The notes: generated by a model not told the origin, from the sequence alone. A stretch of DNA of 64,000 bases from Baylisascaris procyonis (GCA_037389465.1 JAZARR010000008.1:496001-560000); one strand, 5' to 3'. Positions 24,501-37,644 are shown, counted from the stretch's first letter. Numbers and translations are program-made.

Positions 24501-26958
24501 ACTGATTTAATAAAGTCGCTGAATTTTTAAGTTCCAAAGTCGAATCGCTGTTTTACTTAGTGGATCTTAATTACTGCATTTTACCTTTTTCGTTATGATA
24601 TTCTTAAAAGGAAGGAGGCTTCAGGGTGCCTTTGCTGAAACTTTTCTGTTTTAAGGGGGAGGGGATAGCCCTAGGCAGTAACAGATGCAATAACAGCTAG
24701 TCTTTTTCTTCGGGATCATAAAAGATCTATGGATTGAGTGTTCCTTCACATTTACATTTACGATCATTTCATTATTTGAATATTGGATCATTATGCTTTT
24801 CTATTTTTCGTAATTTATAATTTCATTACATCTGAGAGAAACGGGACCATTAAATTTTTTTAAACAGATAAGAGTTTCGTATTATGTAATCGCAACTGTC
24901 GATATGATTGAGCATATTTCAGAGATGCAATCTTGGCAAAGAAGCATATAGCTGACAAGGCGGTTGCTATCGAGAAATTGGAAAGGCGGCTGTATTCGGC
25001 ACAAGAATTGTTCGAGTTATTTGCGGAACCTTTCGATTTGCCTGAAATTAAGCTTGCCCTTTGTCATTGTGCCGATATTTACGACCCTCGCATTGTGGAC
25101 GGGCTCTGTGTGCAAATTCTTGACCAAGGTAGACATTTTTTGTTGTTCACTTTGGATATTCTCATTTATATGACTGGGCCATGAGAGAGTAATTTACTAG
25201 AGGGTAGAGGAGAGGGAGGGGATGGGAAGAGAAAGTGAAGGGGTATATGGAATTTCTAATTGCGTATTTTGCTTCTAGAATTGGAAGCAAGCCGAGGTGA
25301 GTCATGTGATATTCGGATCCAGCGGCTCGGGACGCGTTTGGCTACTCTGTACAGACAATATTCGATGAAACCTAAATATTTCCCAATTGGTAACATTTTA
25401 AAATATTCTCTTATTGAATGTTCTCCTATTCTCCTATTGAATGTTATTCTAGATGGCTCGGTTGTTAATTTTTCAAAATAATCCAGTGATGAAATCAGTT
25501 ATATATAACGTAATATTCGCAGCTTTAGAAGAGGAGTACCTTTTAGCGTTGTTGGAGAGTTTTACGATCCAGAGTTGGACTCTACGGAAGGGGGTCTACG
25601 AGCTATTTTTGAATGTGAAAAAATGATTTATTACGATTTGCTATCGATTTTATTACCTTTTTGACTATTCGAGGTATATTATACTATGATATACTAGAGG
25701 GGTATTGACCTAATGTCTCGATCGAATTGCCTCTTGTTTTTGTAACGTATGCTGGATCGATCATAGAGCACCTTAGCAGTTTTATTATTGAGCGATAAAA
25801 GTATGAGAACGACTACAGAAATTCTGAAACCGTAAGAGAAACGTTTTTGTTGAGATGGTAGTAATATTTCATCGAAGAATGCGTTCATACATATTTTTTC
25901 TCCTTTCCTTACCTTACCGTCTATGACAATGGGTTAAAAGAAAAATGTAGCAGGAGTTTAATTTATAGAAACGGTTTTATGCGAAATGCTAGCTCGAGCA
26001 CTCCTCGACGGTCTTCCATCGTCATTGCTGCAAACAGTGGGCTCATTGATGTCAGCACCATTCACTCAACTTCTTAACGTGATCGCTTTGTGCCAAAAGT
26101 ATGTTTATTGTTATCTTCTATTCGATTTTGTGAAAGAAAAGATTTATCTACCTTCAGTATTTTTTGTGTTGTATATGAAAGGAAATTGCAAAGGGAAAGG
26201 ATGAGAGTTCGGTCCAGTTGAGCGTCGTGCATTCGATATCCTATTGGATTTGGTAGAATTATGGAGGAATGAGAAGACAGTTATTACGATGCATTTATCG
26301 GTGTATGTTGCAGACGTGATCCATTCTGGCGAAAGAATGAAAGCGCGGCACGCTACCTCATTGAGTCGGCGCTTCATATATTCCATCGATTCGCAAGCGT
26401 TGCACCCAAGCTTCCACTTGACCAGAGGTTAGCATTGCATATATCGTCTCTTAATCATTACTACTGAAATAACCGCTTGACAACTTTTGAAGGCTAGTTA
26501 AAATGTCCACTTCAATCAGACAGTTTCGATTTAACATTTCCCTCTTCGTTCTTTGTCAAAAGACTGGTATAAATTCCACAAGATTACATATAGAGGTGAA
26601 TAAAGAGAGAGATAAAGCTTCGCCATATCGCTATAATATACCGTATTGTAGTGCGCTTCTACTGCTGTAATCGTCCTAGTTATTGTGTTACACTATTTTC
26701 GCAGTATTATGTTGAGTCTGGCAGTATATGTGAACATAGCATAAAGTAATCCATGTTTAGTGAAGCCATATGTTCTTCGCAATTCCTCATATTAATGCGG
26801 TGAATGGTTTAAGGAGATCAATAGCGAGTCGGTGCCTGGACTTGATCGCGAGCTTCTTACTGCAGCTATCATCTTCGACGCATCCGACATCAGGAGACGC
26901 TCGCTTGCATCTTGCTGACAATCTGCGCTCATTGCAGAACATCTTCGAAAACATATGA
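8799..26958 (+). CDS. NUP155: Nup155-type nuclear pore scaffold nucleoporin, complete, about 34 exons
   Basis: This is the inner-ring scaffold nucleoporin of the nuclear pore (C. elegans NPP-8), about 1,445 residues against about 1,390 in human. Exons: 8799-8919, 9538-9660, 10148-10244, 10485-10566, 11198-11353, 11818-11916, 12316-12415, 12719-12861, 13018-13119, 14008-14121, 14474-14588, 15790-15893, 16138-16177, 16299-16312, 16374-16439, 16955-17047, 17519-17695, 18632-18776, 18960-19093, 20091-20192, 20630-20810, 21041-21349, 21796-21927, 22119-22257, 22524-22659, 23053-23254, 23738-23889, 23993-24151, 24923-25128, 25279-25389, 25523-25614, 25969-26098, 26314-26427 and 26814-26958. Recognisable blocks include TVSGLSVDDYPL, IDSDLYIWNYEE, LAYFDG, KGVRLYF, HVRIPPGY, RSPVDILREIL, VYFSRI, LSLWEILSAHQF, AYKCITDSL, RSKDEL, YLDLLWRF and RDPFWRKN. 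The propeller half ends near 17695; a helical solenoid follows. Exons 16138-16439 are tentative. The junctions after 20810 and 25614 do not close in phase. Confidence 0.95.
11087..11136. repeat. Two tandem copies of a 26-bp unit
   Basis: The unit TCGGTGGCATSAATATTAGT plus GACCGG occurs twice in a row in the intron just upstream of exon 11198-11353, next to a purine-rich tract at 11035-11080. Confidence 0.8.
11917..12315 (+). other. GC-AG intron in the nucleoporin gene
   Basis: The donor reads CAG/GCAAGC at 11914-11922 and the acceptor CTTTTAAG ends at 12315. The joined frame reads YQ-DKSWF, lining up without gaps with the human YQAEAGWF region, so the non-GT donor is well supported. Confidence 0.8.
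14823..14835. repeat. Poly-G tract (13 G)
   Basis: Thirteen consecutive G residues in a Nup155 intron. Similar runs occur elsewhere in the window (see findings). Confidence 0.95.
15554..15591. repeat. Direct duplication of a 19-base unit
   Basis: GAGTTTTGTTCGATGCTAC appears twice in direct succession in a Nup155 intron. It is a simple local duplication. Confidence 0.8.
16299..16312 (+). other. Candidate 14-base microexon of Nup155
   Basis: TATATTTCAG precedes and GTAAGTTT follows this 14-base stretch, so both splice sites are strong. With 16138-16177 before and 16374-16439 after, phases close between the sure exons 15790-15893 and 16955-17047. Sequence similarity in this poorly conserved part is too weak to prove it. 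Confidence 0.45.
18503..18585. repeat. (TA)n microsatellite
   Basis: Uninterrupted TA dinucleotides over 83 bases, in the Nup155 intron 46 bases upstream of exon 18632-18776. Confidence 0.98.
19401..19426. repeat. Perfect 11-bp hairpin with 4-base loop
   Basis: AGACATTTGCT at 19401-19411 is followed by TAAT and the exact reverse complement at 19416-19426, inside a Nup155 intron. No T-tract follows, and no function is claimed. Confidence 0.8.
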
Positions 26959-27452
26959 CCACTCATTGTGAATATCAAGTGTTACAATGCTTAAGCTGCC
27001 CTCCTTTTCGAGATTTGGCATCCGGAATAGATGATCAGGAATGAATGCGTTCTGTAATGAGTATTCGACAAATTGGAATAGGTACTTTGAATTGCGCTTT
27101 ACGATCATCTGCATGCAATCATTTCCGCTGCGACTACGTTTAACCACCGTTGTTAATTTTACACTGGGATGACTTTCCAAGACCATTGCAGTTTAGAAAT
27201 TGAGAATGTCGATGAAATGGACTTGTTCTGCAGGAGGTAAGCTTGTACCGGAAGAGATGGGTTGTTCCAGAAGGGATTGAGTTGTTCTGGAACGTAGATT
27301 TGATGCTTCGGATCACAGCCTCGAAAAGATTCATTCAGTGATATTTCAAGGTTCCATTGCTTGCGAACATCACGTTTTGTCTTATTCTTTGTGTATTGCA
27401 TAGGCATTATGTCCCACTGTTTTCTTGTTGAAGTTGTTCTTTTCTTTCCCAT
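26929..27452 (-). CDS. Probable small unknown gene, antisense to the Nup155 3' end
   Basis: Two open frames on the minus strand look coding. The first starts at ATG 27452 and runs 97 codons to 27159. Its product is lysine-rich at the N-terminus (MGKKRTTSTRKQW) and later shows QIYVPEQLNPFWNNPSLPV. The second covers 27186 down to TGA at 26929-26931 and contains VKRNSKYLFQFVEYSLQNAF. A short intron 27164-27222 would join them in phase into about 154 residues, but the donor (GTCCAT) is weak, so the join is tentative. The last 27-30 bases overlap the final nucleoporin exon on the opposite strand. I do not recognise the family; the codon mix looks more like coding DNA than the surrounding introns. 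It could instead be two chance frames. Confidence 0.42.
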
Positions 27453-29576
27453 GTTGACTGTTCATTGTTGGTATTCGTTGTCTTGATTGATACTTTTTAC
27501 ACCTCTTATCATACTTGATTTATATGTGACCGTGGTTTTTGTATGATGAATCCGATTGTTGTTGGCAAGTCTCGATAGCCGTTGCTAGGTGAAGAATGGG
27601 GTATAATTTTTTGAAAGTATGGTACTTATGTCTGCAGAAAGAGGTATTGGCCAATAGTTAGTGAAAATTTTCGTTCTTGCGGTTTGTAGATATTAACATG
27701 GTGGTGATGATAAACGGTGTTTTATTAGCCAAAAAGGTCATTACTAAACGGAAGTAGAGGTGAAAGTTGCCTACCGGGCGTTCAATTTGCTACTGAATTG
27801 ACCATCATCGCGAAATGATCCTCCCTTTAAATTTTGGCATTTTCTGTTGCATAATGTGCAGTTGGAGTAGTTTTCCAGCAAATCCCTCTAGGATTTGAGC
27901 CAAAACTTTGGTAATAGTAAGAGCGTTCTGTGATTTCATTAAAAGATGTTAAATTGTTTCGTTAAAGGCTATGGCAGACGGAACAGTTTTGTTGCCTTTG
28001 TTGTACGGATTTCGTATTGACATTATTGTTTGTTTCACTGTTACTGGCTCTACCTGTTTTTTTTTTTTTTTTGATAGTGAAGTTTTATATTGTTATGTGA
28101 GTTGGTCTCATAAGTTGGTAATTTCTCATATTTATCGTGCACATCTATTTGTATCCGAACCTTTGTTGGCAAATTTCGGCTATAGAGTGAAGATGCGTGT
28201 GATGTGATTTAAGTCATTGTGTTATAGCGATATGTTGCTGCTCTCGATGAGACTTTGAGGGGTACGAACTCGATTTAAAGATGAGACTTATGCAACCAAA
28301 GTTGAAACTGAAATTATTTAAAACAACACGTACAGCTTTACGTTATAAGGTGTTATGCAAAGAAATAGTAGGCGAAATTTTTTGGGCTTCGATTAATCTG
28401 CACAGATGATATATGTTAGACAGAAGTATAGGTAAACATAGATGAATTGGTGGTTGATGGATAAGGTTTTTGCACTTGTAAACATCGCTTTTTAGAATGT
28501 GAAAAATAGAAAGGAGCGTTGATTTAAACTTAGGCTGTTTCGTAGAAAATTTTAAACTCGTCGGCTGTTTTGCAGAGGTTTCCGGATAACCGCCACAGGA
28601 TGTCCTCATACCACAGAGGGGTGTATTTTATGTTATTGAATTTCGACGGGTAATTGAAAAGAACATCCGTTTTTTGTTTTTGTTAACTGCATTATTTGAA
28701 ACAGAATATCCGTCAAGTTGGTTCCATTGCCTAAAGAGTATTCGTATTTGATGCACTTTTGTCATTTATACGAGTTCCGCTACACCATTGAGATCATTCG
28801 TTCAGAGGCGTTACTGGTAGATTGGCTGAAGACTTAAGTATCGCGGACATGATGATGGGCGGAATGAAGCGTGTGTGAGTGCGTAATTCTAGAAACGTTT
28901 CGCATATTCCTACATTGGATAGGAGGTAGACAATGCCACTGGATTTTTTAAAGTGGGGAAGGGGAAGGTAGAGGAATGCACATTAATAGTAACGTACCTG
29001 CCCGTCGTGAGGAAATAGTACGTGCTTTGATCGAAATAGAAGTACGTGCTTTGATCGAAAAGATTTTCAACCGATGCATTGTTAAGTAATATCTGATGGG
29101 TTTAACACAGTTTAATTGTTTACAATTTTGCATTGCCTTGATAAATTGTGGCACTCGTAATTATGGCACAGGTCTTTTTGATTCAGTGCGACTTCCCGCT
29201 CTTAATTTTAGAGATTTTGGTTGGAAACTTCGATTATTGCGTTTTTTAGAACACTCAAAAGGCGGTTAGGCGCGCTTTATAGTGAGATCCAGATCCGAAT
29301 TCATATTTATCTACCTACCTTTAAATCGGTGTGGTGTATGATGGTGAAAAGTGTGCTCAAAATTTCGAGAGAAAATTCCCATCCTCACAGTTTCTCACAT
29401 TTGTAGGCTTTCCCCACAAATTTGGCATCTAGGAAGAATACATTGCACACAATCGCTCGTGCATACATGTGTAAGGTAGCAGGCTAGGAGGTTGTGACCA
29501 TTTCACTATGAAATATGACAATTTCGTTGTGGATTTCAAAGGCGGGTGAAAATGACGATGATTGCGTAGTAGAATT

Positions 29577-29645
29577 TGCTCAGTGGTTGAAGCGGTCAGT
29601 TGGGATTGCGGGCCTGGGAAGTTGGATGGAGTTCGCAACCCAGTT
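29577..29645 (+). ncRNA. tRNA-like fragment (pol III box remnants)
   Basis: A D-arm-like segment TTGCTCAGTGGTTGAAGCGG starts near 29576 and a B-box-like GGAGTTCGCAACCC lies about 35 bases further on. No paired acceptor stem is visible. This looks like a degenerate tRNA or tRNA-derived SINE piece. Confidence 0.4.
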
Positions 29646-29799
29646 CAGTATAACCGTGATTTTTACCGCATTACGCCACAAATTTCATAGCAATTACAAC
29701 CGATTTTTGAAGGATCTAAATTCTCCATGACTAGAAAGGCATAGCAGTCTAACTGACAAATCAAGCGTGGGATGTGACAAGTCTTAGCAAACTGCCGAT

Positions 29800-29868
29800 T
29801 GAGGTAGGAGTCGAACCTGTAATGTTCTGACCGCAGGCCTAACACTTTGCCCATTACGCCACACGGCC
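29800..29868 (-). ncRNA. tRNA pseudogene or tRNA-derived SINE head
   Basis: Read on the minus strand, GGCCGTG starts at 29868, followed by an A box (TGGCGTAATGG, 29851-29861) and an exact B-box consensus (GGTTCGACTCC, 29808-29818). The T stem has only three good pairs, and the 3' partner of the acceptor stem (CACGGCC) is missing. It is therefore unlikely to be a working tRNA. A third A-box-like copy on the same strand lies at about 29671-29685. Confidence 0.55.
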
Positions 29869-32800
29869 ACGCCCGTCGGACTTATTTGCGCATGTGAGTA
29901 GCTAAAATTTGAAGGGTGTGTACTATGCGTTGGATATCGGAAACATAAAGCCGTTTTTGTTCGTTAGTATTCTTTTTTCGCCGAAGACTGAAAATCATGC
30001 TACGGTCTCATTTCATTTTCCGTCGGTTACAGGTGTGATGATTGATAGATACTATTCTTAGCATGTTGATTATGCAATGTAGAGATGGTCGCCTGGCTAT
30101 ATGCAATGTACGAACTGTTGTGTAGCATTAGTATGGTTATGTCGATATTTCTATCTATGATGGCGCTATTATATTGCTCAAGAATGCCGTACTGTATTGC
30201 TAGCCTTCGGCCATCTTTCTTTCATTCCGCGCTGCTTGTCTTCGCGATCGGCAATTCGTGCTTGTAGCCTCTGGGAAGAAGTTACTTTTGATGAGGCGTT
30301 TATGATCGTAATGGTCCCTCCCGCCTCCCCATTTGCTGACTTTCGATGTTTGTATAGATGCCTCTCGTCGAATTTCATTGCTAAGTAGCAACGCAGTGTT
30401 TGGAGGGTACCATTTTATGCCCTTTTTTAAAATCTCCGAAGCGCACTGCGATATCTCATCCCCGACTTTTTAATCTGTTATATTTTGTTAAGAATCTGCA
30501 TCCCATATCGAAGATCCTCAAAGTGTTTAGCCACGATTTCGCGACCTCGATTTAGAATTGCTCAGTTTATTGTATAAAGAAGGGTTGTGCCTACGGTGCA
30601 AGGAATGATGATAGTATCATCCCCTTCGGCTAAAGGTATTGTTATAAATTGTTGTATTTATGCTGTGACCAGTGTGCATTTCTTCTTTTCGTCGATTTCG
30701 CTGCAGTTCATCCTTGAAACGGTTCATGCTCGTTTGAGTGTTATCTGATGTGATTTGTTATCTCTTTTTTTGTGAAGTTCCTTTCATTTTTCTATTAATT
30801 TCTTTGCCAGCAAAATTTTGTTATCTTTTTTAATCTTGTTTGTCCTCTAACTGAACTAAAGCCTATATCGGTAACCGCGCAATTCGTGTGAATTCCATTT
30901 ACATCATATGAGAAATTGTCGTTGTCAAGTGGCAACATTAAATGCATAATATCGCGCCATTTATATTATTTAGGATTTTTTGAAAAAACCTTGGCATCGT
31001 TTATACTGAGAATCGATTTGATCAAAATTTGTTCAATCGTTGAAGTTTTTGAAACTTGGATTACTAATTAATTTTGCTGAAATCAAAGAGTTCGGGAAAT
31101 GCCAATATTTTTATCCATAGTTGCATGAGAACTTCGCCAATTTGCTGAGATCGATGCCTGAGCTCTTAAGTAAGGACGTATAGTAAAGTTGCATTACGTA
31201 TAAAATACAATATGAAAATATGTTTCCTCTCTATGAATGATTTTTATGCAAAAAATGTTTGCCAAGGTGGAAGGACTATCTTCCAATGCTATAGGAAAAC
31301 GGTTTGGCAAAAATGCAAAACGCAAATGCAAAAAAATGCAAAAAATACAAATACGGATGAAATTTAGCTCGAATTAGTATTGAAAAGCAACGACAATGAT
31401 CACCGAAAGATCGACTTCATTGTGACATCAGTATCGAGCAGTTTGGCAATTAGATCTGCAAAGATTTCTGAGAGATTCGCTCGTATGCCACCACTCTAAA
31501 TTATATGTCACCATTTTTCAGTATGCTCTCTAAGTGCATTACGCTGATCGAAGAAAATATACCTATATTTTATTTATACTTAATGTAATACAACAAATTT
31601 TTAACAATCATAAAATTCACTGGTCGGAATCGCAAGGAAGATATTCCTTTGTTGAGGTAGATTAAAGAAGATGACCAATATAGTAGCAGTATAATTTATA
31701 GGTATTAAGTACTGCTAAAGAGGATGTCTATACAACTTGAAACATATTCAGCATTGATGGCAATGCTCATTTTCACGCAGATATTTTTTGTTTAATTTAT
31801 ACATTTGAGGGGTAGAAGTTCGAAAGGAAGATTGTTAGATAAATAGCCACTTTATCGTTTATATCATTGAATCTACGGCTCCTTTCGAGGGCCTGTATCT
31901 AATCAATTCGAAATATACAATTTTTTATGCTAATCTATTTCATTTTGTTGAGGAAATATTTTTGTTTTTGTAAATCGGGGAGAAAATTTTTTGCGATGAT
32001 ACATTTTCATCGCATTTTTTGGGTATTTTAATTGCAACAACGAATGTGATCAAAATGTGTTTATTTATCGAAAAATACATTACATTAAGTTCTTGTGATT
32101 TTGCGCAATGATCGTTGAGCAGCAATTTGCAGACAAAATTTGATCTAGAAAAGAAAAGTACTTGCCTATTTCGACCGATTCATATAATGAGATGCCTTCA
32201 GGCAAACAACCGCAAGGTCACGCATCAACGATTCCCCATAGATAAACGAAGCCCATTGCTACTCTATCTGTTCATACATGCTGGTTGCGTTTGGTTATTA
32301 CATCGTCACCATGTCGGTTTATTAGATGGTAGGCTTTCGTTCGTGATGTCAACAGATTTTATTGAAAGATTATGTCGATGGTTATAAGATGTATGAGAGA
32401 AGGTAGTAGACTAGATAAATGCATAGAATAGGTATCGCAGACTTTCAGACTAATGGATTGTTTTGGTTTTTCTGATTCCTGTCGTCCCATGTTAGCCGAA
32501 TTATAACGCAGTTTTTTGACAGTTATCCCAATTTTCTAGTATTTATAGATGAATGTGCTAATCTATGCATTTTTATTCAATTAGAAGTGCTTTCTTAGCT
32601 TGATTATTTCATTATGCTTCTATGATTTTTCTGAACGATTTATTCTTATTATTCAGCATAATTATTTCAACATTTCGAACATTAGATATTTGTAGGAAAT
32701 ATGCTTCTTACCTGAAATATGTTCTCTAGCTGTGGCATCACTTGTTGTGTTTGCAAACTGGTAGTGCTCTAACGTTTGAAGCTTTGTACAACACTGATCT

Positions 32801-35110
32801 AATTTTGTCTGATTTTGCATCAGATATACTAGTCTTGCATATCTAGAAAATTGCAAACGTGCATATACACACCGTAGTGCTATGTGGAGTTCAGCTGTAT
32901 ATGAAAGTTATACTGCACAGCAGTAAATGCATTATTATGCAGTTTAAATATGTATAATCATGAGAAAGAAAAAAAGCCCGTTACAATAGCCGTTGTATAT
33001 CTCTCGTTAATGAAATAAAACGCAGAAATTAAAAATATTTTTCTTGACATATCACGAGAAAGTCTCATTTATAAAATCATATAGACGATTCGCTTTTGTT
33101 GAGATCGAATTCTGTGACTTTGTTAGTTGAATAATTTTTAGGTTTTCTTATTCAATTTATTTGCCATATCGCCGTTTGCCATATTCCATCGATTTAACTG
33201 GGAGTAGAGTGATATGCGTCGAATTTTGTATAGAGGTTTTGCACTTGCATATCAAAACTAGCAAATCTGTTCGAGAAAATAACGAACATAGGATTATCAA
33301 TATTTTCGCAGATAGTTTGCGGTAATAATGATATAATGTTTTGAAAAAATTAACTTTGATTTATTCAATCAGATGTGCCGCATCTTGTTGTTACCACATA
33401 TCATTAGGGGTGATACCATCCTCCTCTTCTGCTCAATACTTCCATCTATTTTTAAGCATAATTTCACACGAATTTCTAAGGAAATGAATTTTATGTGAAA
33501 TCTTGCTTTTTGGCCGCTTCGAACTATTCTCACATTTTCGATTCATTCCCATGCCTACTTACGGTCTAGTTTTGGCTCATTCCTGGAAAATCCTGGAATT
33601 AGTGGCTTGTTCCTTTGTCACTTAATTAGATGAGGTTTTGAGGCGGTGGAGCATCGTTCTTGCGTGATTTAAGCCTACTTTCCTCCTTTTTTTTACATGT
33701 ATCAGTCTTTTTGTACTTTCCACACTCTTCAGCACTTTTCAAAATTTTCTGAAATTATTTAGTCTATGTTTCTCACTTTTCGGTTTATTTGTTTGACTCT
33801 CTGAAATGCTTCCTCTACCACGTTCTCGTTTAAAGGACATAGAATATTACCCACAAGTAATATAAATTAGCTTTCGTAAACAAAATGAATTCTTCTCAAA
33901 TTGTCACCGAAAAGTCCGTGGAAAACCGACGGAAACTTCAATTATTATTTCAGACATCGGAAAGTTTTTCTTCTCAGTAAAAAAATCCTCAAGTAAGCGT
34001 CTAAAAGAATGACAAAGACGAATTTGTAAATTGAAAGCATCTTCGTAGGGGTTTTTTAAGTGATTATCTTTTTCTATGAAAAACTTTGAAGCTGTCATGA
34101 ACAAATATCAAATTTGTTGAAGCAATCAGTTGTTTTTCGAAAAAAAAATTGAACTTTTCGGTCATATGTAGAAAGTAGATATATCTAACCTTTCGAAGAA
34201 TTTTCTTTTTAAGGTTTAAATTTTGAAAGCTTCACTTTACGCTTCGAGATTCGAGCTTTACTTACTACTTCGACCAATTCTATACCATAACTGACAGTTG
34301 GTTAAAGATAACGGCAATAGTGACAGCTTTGAGGGTTTAGTTTTTTTTAGAATTTTTGTGCAAAAAAAGGTATAAATTTCATTTCGGCTTCCAATCGTCT
34401 CCCCCTCATACTTTCTCCCATTTGGCAGATATCGACAAGCCAGCTAGCTACCTATCTTTTTCTTTTCCTGTCTTCTTCTTCTCCATTATTTCGCAAATGA
34501 TTTCAATCCTTCAAAGAAAAAAAAAACTGACGATTGGGAAACCTTTGCAACTGCTTGGCAGATTCGAAATTTCAGTTTTTAACTACACATCACTCTCGCT
34601 CGTCACTTCGTTTAATGTTGGTTGATATGCGATAAATCGCCGCCATCACATGAAAATCTCTGAAGTTCGTTGAATGAGCGTTAAAGATTGCGGAAGTTGC
34701 TTATCTATGCGTGTGCGCATGTTTATATGCGAGAGAAAAAATGCTTCAAGATATTCGCCATTTACGTCGCTTGAGTGGCATTGCGAACGTTTTAGAGCGT
34801 ATTTGATTTGCGCGCTTAATTTGCATCTCTAGAATATGTGGTTGGTGACGAGCATTTCCTTAGTTAATTAGTTATTTCCGTATTGGTATTGCCGCTTACT
34901 TATTCCGATAAATGGTATTTTTGAAATTATGCGAATGTCGACTTACGTTTAAGTCTTCTTTGATAATAGTAGCAGATGATTCAAAAGCATTTTTTCAATT
35001 ATTGCGGCCTTATGTGGTTTTCATAGAGAACCACGACTATAAAGTCTGTAAGATGCGTTGCTTCTGGAAATAATTTGACTGTCAACGGAGAAAACCAATC
35101 ATTGTTTGAC

Positions 35111-35254
<144 letters not shown>

Positions 35255-36277
35255 CTTCTTGGAGCTCCACCTAATTGCTGTTGCTGTAGTCTGCTAAAAT
35301 TTTAAAGGGAAACAATCGTGCTTGTTCAGATGCCCCCAATAAAGTCTTTAAAAATTCATAACCACTAAGGATTTAACTCGAATAGATGCTATGGAATGTT
35401 TTCGAAGCATTGATATCGCACCCATGCATAGCTTAGCTACTGTAGCATAGATATGCATATTGTCGAATTTATTGTTGACTAATCAGCAATAAGGCTACCG
35501 AGAGGGTCGTAAATGATCGATAGATCTCTTTATATTAGCCTTTCAATCGCGATTCTTATGATGCCTTCTGACAATATCTTCAAAAATGACCTATTCCGGC
35601 AGTGCCAAAGTATTTTCAACGATTTGCAATCATAGTCATCGCCAGTTGAGTATTTTGCCTACGTCATTGCAAATTGTATCCGCAATGAATTGGCATTTTG
35701 TAAGGATTCATGAATATTGCAATTGACATCATCTGATGTCGCCTCATTAATTAAGCAGCCAGACGACGTTTTAGTGGAATATTGGTTGCTAATTGACTAT
35801 CGGAGAATTCCTTCGATGACTTAATCTGATTATGTAAATTTCTCCACTTCCCTTAAGGTTGTCATTTCTTTCTTTGCAGTGTTGATGCGTTATTTAAGTG
35901 ATCGACCTTGACGTTGTTTAGACGATGTTTTTCACGCTATTTTATAGCTTTTCTTAACATCATCAACGCGAACATCTATAGGATCATTTGATATTGCATT
36001 GTAGTGATGTAAAATTATAGTACTATTTATTAATATTAAGCACGAAATGCAGTGATTTCATGAACTCCATATTAGATGGTGAGATCTGTCTCCACTCTGA
36101 TTGATATGACTTTTTGAAGAGCAAGCACTTTAATAGCTTTCCAGGAAAGGGCAAGAGATGCGCATTCTTACAAATGAAATATGTAGCCCTCCTAATCGGA
36201 CAACTCAGTCTGCGATGGAATGGAGCTATTTGATTGTGCTTGTTTGCGACTGGTTCGGGTTCGGTAGCTCATTAGTT

Positions 36278-36281
<4 letters not shown>

Positions 36282-36349
<68 letters not shown>

Positions 36350-36378
36350 TAGATAGATAGATGGATAGATAGGTAGAT
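36282..36378. repeat. (TA)n followed by (GATA)n-like repeat
   Basis: TA dinucleotides run to 36347, then degenerate AGAT/AGGT tetranucleotides follow to about 36378. Confidence 0.95.
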
Positions 36379-36861
36379 TTAAACGACGCGTAAAAAAAAA
36401 TTCACTCGGGACATAATTTTTATCTCTGTTCGTTGCCAGGAAATTTCATGCGTATTTTCGATTGGAAGCCATCATTAAAGCACTTAATTATTCATTTGTA
36501 AGAATGACTATTCTAGGACAGCTGTCACGTCACGTTCAAAGCGGGATAATGTGACAAAATTATTGAACTATTCGGCAAGTCAAAATGAATGAAGCTTCAT
36601 ATGGCAATATTTTCAGCTTTAATTATCTTCTTCGAGGGAACTATGCTTGAAGTTGCTGAGCTATGTTAGATTCACTCTATAGAAATTCATCTTCTTTCCA
36701 CTAAAAAGCTATTAACCTCCCGCTGACCTCCCGTTTTCTCCACCTTCCCCCTAATCATCCCCTCCTTGCCGTGAAAGAGTGCTTTTACCAATGCACTATT
36801 TCACGACTTCAAAAAAAAGGTCTCGAGGACGGATTCGATAAAATTGTGCTATTTCATAACC

Positions 36862-36873
36862 GGGGGGGGGGGG
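36862..36873. repeat. Poly-G tract (12 G)
   Basis: Twelve consecutive G residues in otherwise AT-rich intergenic DNA. Confidence 0.95.
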
Positions 36874-37644
36874 CTTGCGCAATTAATGCTTCATCGAATA
36901 TTTTTTAAAATCTAGTTGAACCAAAGTTATATTCATCAAAATCAAGAATAATTTTTTATGCGTTTTGCTCTATTCGAAGAAAAATTGTGTTACGGCTAGG
37001 AAATTTTGCGCTTTTTTTTTGCTGAAAGAATTCGTAAATCAGATTATGTCGGCATTATGCATCGGTGAAATTCTTCGTTTTCCAATGTCTTTATTTCATA
37101 AGAACATACTTGTGTAGTTTTTGATTTCGGCAACGTATCACAAATTTTATGTAAACGATGAGATTTATTAACACCGTTGAAGTGTTTTGTTTAAAGTGTG
37201 CATTTTTCTATGCGCTATGTCAAATATTCGTTGCATTGAAATGAACGATGCAAAAAATCACTTGAGTTCATCTTCTAATGTTACTTCAGAGGTAACAGCT
37301 GACTTGTCTCGAAAGGCAATCGTTTATTCATAAGCATTCAGACACATACAGCAATCGGTCACCTCGTATGAATTCCCTTAATAGTTGTCCCTCACGAAAC
37401 GTTTTTATGTGACATTTTCTTCGTCGCTATTTCTTTCGGTCCTTCAAGAAATGTTTTAATAAAATGATTAGGGTTATATTGATGAATGAATTAGCATATA
37501 GACATGACTTATCCTCTATTATGGCCGTAGAAAAAAAAGTGCTTTTTGCCCTGATGTTATAATATAATGTCACCTAGTTGAAGCAGATGAAAGTTCTAGC
37601 ACGATTAGATTTTTTCTCAACTTCACCATTTTGCCTGTAATTCT

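Larger units (their letters stand above)
17696..26958 (+). other. Nup155 C-terminal alpha-solenoid exon block
   Basis: The remaining exons encode a long helical protein part matching Nucleoporin_C. A Pro/Ser-rich linker lies in exon 18960-19093, corresponding to the disordered loop of vertebrate Nup155. The final exon ends with TGA at 26956-26958. Exon 23053-23254 uses a TTTGAG acceptor. That choice gives gap-free alignment to the human protein (ALAKR joined to KEAYKCITD) and correct phase. Confidence 0.8.
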
